Below, piece after piece: positions 5,023-7,072 of a stretch of 7,072 bases of DNA. The stretch comes from Candidatus Omnitrophota bacterium (GTDB lineage Bacteria; Omnitrophota; Gorgyraeia; Gygaellales; Profunditerraquicolaceae). The position numbers were made by a program, and so were the translations under genes. Each line of letters starts with the position of its first letter. Position 1 is the stretch's first letter. The notes under the pieces were generated by a model. It was not told the DNA's origin. It did no database searches and was given only the letters and a program-made list of their open reading frames with translations. The DNA lies in contig JAPLMA010000073.1 of the NCBI GenBank assembly GCA_026387255.1, positions 1 through 7,072 of the forward strand. The letters run 5' to 3'.

Positions 5023-6231
5023 GTGTTTAATTCGATTCCAGAAATTTTAGAAGATTTAAAAGCCGGGTTAATGGTCATTGTCGTTGACGATGAAGATCGT
5101 GAGAACGAGGGTGATTTAGTGATGGCCGCATCAAGCGTTAAATCCGCAGACATTAACTTTATGGCTAAATTTGGCCGGGGCCTGATTTGTGTTCCGATGG
5201 AGGAGGAGAGGTTGCGTTTTCTGGAGCTTGATCCTATGCTTAAGAATACCTTGCAAGCTGGCAACGAAGATCCTTTTAAAACTGCCTGGATGATTTCTGT
5301 GGATGCCGCTAAAGGGGTGAGTACCGGTATCTCTGCGGCAGATCGGTCCAGAACAATTGAAGTTTTAATTAATGCGCAAACCAAGCCGGAAGACCTAGTG
5401 CGTCCGGGACACATTTTTCCTTTGCGTTCGCGCCGTGGCGGAGTTTTGGTTAGGGCAGGGCATACTGAAGCTAGCCTGGATTTGATGCGTTTGGCCGGGC
5501 TTTATCCGGCAGGAGTAATTTGCGAAATTATGAATGATGATGGTTCGATGGCCCGCCTGAAGCAGCTTTTGGAGTTTGCGCGTAAGCATGGTTTAAAGAT
5601 TTGTACGATTGCCAGCTTGATTGAATATCGCCGCAAGAGAGAGAAGCTGGTCGAGGCAATTGTGCAGACCAAATTGCCCACGAAATTTGGTGAGTTTAAG
5701 TTAATTGTTTATCGCGATCAAACCAATAATCAGACGCACATTGCTTTGTGCATGGGAAGTTGGTCACTTGAATCAATATTGGTACGCGTGCATTCAGAAT
5801 GTTTAACCGGGGATGTTTTTGGTTCATTACGCTGTGACTGCGGAAGGCAATTAGAGAAGGCGATGCAGATTATCGGCCGGGAGAAAAAAGGCGTGATTCT
5901 TTATATGCATCAAGAAGGCCGCGGTATCGGGTTAGTTGAGAAGCTGCGTGCCTATAATCTCCAGGATCATGGGATGGATACGGTAGAGGCCAATGAGGCA
6001 TTGGGGCATAAGGCGGATTTACGCGATTACGGCATTGGCGCCCAGATTCTTGTAGATTTGGGGATTAAACAGATCAGGTTGTTAACTAATAATCCGCGTA
6101 AGATTGTCGGTTTGGAAGGTTATGGTTTAAAGGTTTCACAGCGGATACCTTTAGAGATTGAGCCGACCTTGCAGAATTATAAATACCTTAAAACAAAAAA
6201 AGAAAAGATGGGGCATCAGCTGGAGATTTAA
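5023..6231 (+). CDS. ribBA: Bifunctional 3,4-dihydroxy-2-butanone 4-phosphate synthase / GTP cyclohydrolase II
   Basis: Cytoplasmic fusion enzyme supplying both starting branches of riboflavin synthesis. The RibB half converts ribulose 5-phosphate to dihydroxybutanone phosphate. The RibA half opens GTP to the diaminopyrimidine. RibB motifs are VDDEDRENEGD (21-31), RPGHIFPL with H130, RAGHTEASLDL with H147, and GVICEIMNDDG with E168. The GTP cyclohydrolase II half starts at about 207. It has VHSECLTGD (256-264), the zinc ligands C260, C271 and C273, HQEGRGIGL (296-304), GMDTVEAN (317-324) and TNNPRK (355-360). All catalytic residues of both halves are present and the length of 402 residues is typical. 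Translation starts at GTG 5023 behind AGGGGG. The gene lies directly under an FMN riboswitch, so flavin should repress it. RibH downstream uses the RibB product. Confidence 0.96.
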   Translation: MFNSIPEILEDLKAGLMVIVVDDEDRENEGDLVMAASSVKSADINFMAKFGRGLICVPMEEERLRFLELDPMLKNTLQAGNEDPFKTAWMISVDAAKGVSTGISAADRSRTIEVLINAQTKPEDLVRPGHIFPLRSRRGGVLVRAGHTEASLDLMRLAGLYPAGVICEIMNDDGSMARLKQLLEFARKHGLKICTIASLIEYRRKREKLVEAIVQTKLPTKFGEFKLIVYRDQTNNQTHIALCMGSWSLESILVRVHSECLTGDVFGSLRCDCGRQLEKAMQIIGREKKGVILYMHQEGRGIGLVEKLRAYNLQDHGMDTVEANEALGHKADLRDYGIGAQILVDLGIKQIRLLTNNPRKIVGLEGYGLKVSQRIPLEIEPTLQNYKYLKTKKEKMGHQLEI

Positions 6232-6258
6232 AAAACTATTGGAAAATATTATAAATAC

Positions 6259-6331
6259 GTCATTCTGATGGAGCGACGCGACCGAAGAATCTATCTTTTA
6301 GATTCTTCGCCCCTGCGGGGGTCAGAATGAC
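6259..6331. repeat. Branched palindromic element in the ribBA-ribH gap
   Basis: GTCATTCTGA (6259-6268) pairs perfectly with TCAGAATGAC (6322-6331), closing a 73-base unit. Inside, CGAAGAATCTA (6283-6293) pairs with TAGATTCTTCG (6299-6309) around a 5-base loop, and CCCC (6310-6313) pairs with GGGG (6317-6320). The fold is a three-way junction in RNA or a cruciform in DNA. It resembles a dispersed repeat (GTCATTCTGAG...GAAGAATCT) I recall from diverse bacteria; this was not searched. There is no T-tract after it, so it is more likely an RNA-stability element or a passive insertion than a terminator. The rest of the 116-base gap holds only the ribH ribosome site. Confidence 0.8.
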
Positions 6332-6336
6332 AAAGT

Positions 6337-6343
6337 AGGAGGG
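6337..6343 (+). promoter_or_regulatory. Ribosome binding site of ribH
   Basis: AGGAGGG ends 4 bases before the ribH ATG. It begins 5 bases after the palindromic element, so ribH has a strong initiation site of its own despite the gap from ribBA. Confidence 0.8.
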
Positions 6344-6347
6344 AATT

Positions 6348-6815
6348 ATGGTTAAAGTGATTGAAGGCAAGTTGTTAGCAAAAGGCATGAGTTTTGGCTT
6401 AGTGGCTTCGCGATTTAATGATTTTATGACTAAGGATTTAGTCAGTGGCTGTATTGATACCTTAGTCAGGCATGGCGCAGAAGATAAAGATATCACATTA
6501 GCTTGGGTCCCTGGGGCATTCGAAATTCCCCTGGTTGCCCAGAAAATGGCTAAGGCTAAATTATTTGACGCCTTGATTTGCTTAGGTACGATTATTCGGG
6601 GAACAACTCCGCATTTTGATTATATTGCTGCTGAAGTATCTAAGGGGGTAGCTAAGGTTTCATTGGATAGCGGCCTACCGGTTATCTTTGGTGTAATTAC
6701 TGCGGATAGTATTGAGCAGGCAATAGAACGCGCAGGCTCCAAGGATGGCAATAAAGGTAAGGATGCGGCTCTTTCTGCTATTGAGATGATTAATTTAACG
6801 GGACAGTTGAAATAA
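6348..6815 (+). CDS. ribH: 6,7-dimethyl-8-ribityllumazine synthase
   Basis: Condenses dihydroxybutanone phosphate (made by RibB) with the ribityl-aminouracil intermediate to form lumazine, the penultimate step of riboflavin synthesis. The family usually assembles as pentamers or 60-mer shells. Motifs visible are VASRFN (19-24, with the substrate-stacking F23), WVPGAFEIP (53-61), CLGTIIRGTTPHFDYIA (78-94) with catalytic H89, and the phosphate-binding region near R128 (ERAGSKDGNKG, 127-137). At 155 residues it is full length. It is preceded by a strong ribosome site and a 116-base gap containing a palindromic element. NusB follows after 2 bases. Being downstream of ribBA with no visible terminator between them, it is probably also under the FMN riboswitch. 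Confidence 0.96.
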   Translation: MVKVIEGKLLAKGMSFGLVASRFNDFMTKDLVSGCIDTLVRHGAEDKDITLAWVPGAFEIPLVAQKMAKAKLFDALICLGTIIRGTTPHFDYIAAEVSKGVAKVSLDSGLPVIFGVITADSIEQAIERAGSKDGNKGKDAALSAIEMINLTGQLK

Positions 6816-6817
6816 TC

Positions 6818-7072
6818 ATGCGCAAACGGACTAAAGCACGTGAATATGTATTGCAGATGCTCTATCAAGTCGATATTACCCAGGGTAATTGGCAGGAAGT
6901 TTTAGAAAATTTCTGCGTAAGTAACGACCGCCAAGATTTGTCGGGTGAGCTTAAAGATTTTTCCTCCCAGCTGTTGTCGGGCGTGGTTAATCATCTGCAA
7001 GAGATTGATAAAAAAATTAGTAAATATGCTGCGAATTGGCAGCTTGAGCGCATGGCATTTGTCGATCGCAAT
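6818..7072 (+). CDS. nusB: Transcription antitermination factor NusB (3' partial)
   Basis: NusB binds boxA RNA with ribosomal protein S10 and helps prevent premature termination of rRNA transcripts. The first 85 residues are visible and the gene runs off the window. The opening MRKRTKAREYVLQMLYQVD matches the NusB pattern of basic residues followed by A-(R/L)-x-x-x-(L/V)-Q-x-LYQ-x-D. Further on, FSSQLLSGVVNHLQEIDKKI (48-67) and the W74...LERMAFVDRN (76-85) region match the second half of the helical fold. The expected C-terminal third is missing only because of the window edge. The ATG lies 2 bases after the ribH stop, without a clear ribosome site, which suggests coupled translation. The ribH-nusB pairing is common in bacteria. 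Confidence 0.93.
   Translation, partial: MRKRTKAREYVLQMLYQVDITQGNWQEVLENFCVSNDRQDLSGELKDFSSQLLSGVVNHLQEIDKKISKYAANWQLERMAFVDRN

Noticed and set aside
5001..5414. Open frame of 137 codons on the - strand opposite ribBA
   Set aside because: It is a low-complexity Ser/Leu-rich shadow of ribBA, with no recognisable domain or ribosome site.
6259..6331. Palindrome in the ribBA-ribH gap as an intrinsic terminator
   Set aside because: No T-tract follows either stem; the bases after it are the ribH ribosome site. Stopping here would also cut off ribH.

Overview
The window looks like chromosomal core sequence from a bacterium with moderate-to-low GC content (judged by eye). FtsK, a RodZ-like protein and PgpA suggest a cell with a divisome, an elongation machinery and phosphatidylglycerol synthesis. 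Gene content and order, together with several palindromic repeats, remind me of uncultivated lineages such as Omnitrophota. That placement is an impression and was not tested. No plasmid, phage, CRISPR, tRNA or rRNA sequence is visible, and I found no new multi-gene system. The novelty lies in the non-coding elements.

Left block (2-4254, + strand): the C-terminal motor of FtsK/SpoIIIE (5' end outside the window), a RodZ-like membrane HTH protein, RimO (ribosomal protein S12 methylthiotransferase), PgsA (phosphatidylglycerophosphate synthase) and PgpA (its phosphatase). Each gene overlaps the next by 1-4 bases, so this is a tightly coupled operon whose promoter lies upstream. PgsA and PgpA catalyse consecutive steps to phosphatidylglycerol. 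The block ends in a perfect 21-bp hairpin shared with the convergent gene pncC (4276-4767, - strand), the stand-alone CinA C-terminal-type amidase. The order ftsK/spoIIIE - rodZ/ymfM - pgsA - cinA is a familiar bacterial neighbourhood. Here the cinA position is filled by a short, inverted amidase gene.

Centre (4768-5022): a compact divergent control region. The two promoters overlap at their -35 boxes. The leftward one places the predicted start of pncC RNA at its ATG, suggesting a leaderless mRNA. The rightward one starts transcription at the base of a complete FMN riboswitch, followed by an intrinsic terminator. The 5' strand of the aptamer can pair alternatively with the left arm of the terminator, giving a readable ON/OFF mechanism.

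Right block (5023-7072, + strand): ribBA, ribH and the start of nusB. RibBA makes both precursors that feed lumazine synthase (RibH). ribD and ribE are not in the window. NusB is a common companion of ribH.

Three different palindromic elements are present: one in-frame inside the interdomain linker of rimO (2246-2298), one acting as the bidirectional terminator (4253-4298), and one in the ribBA-ribH gap (6259-6331).
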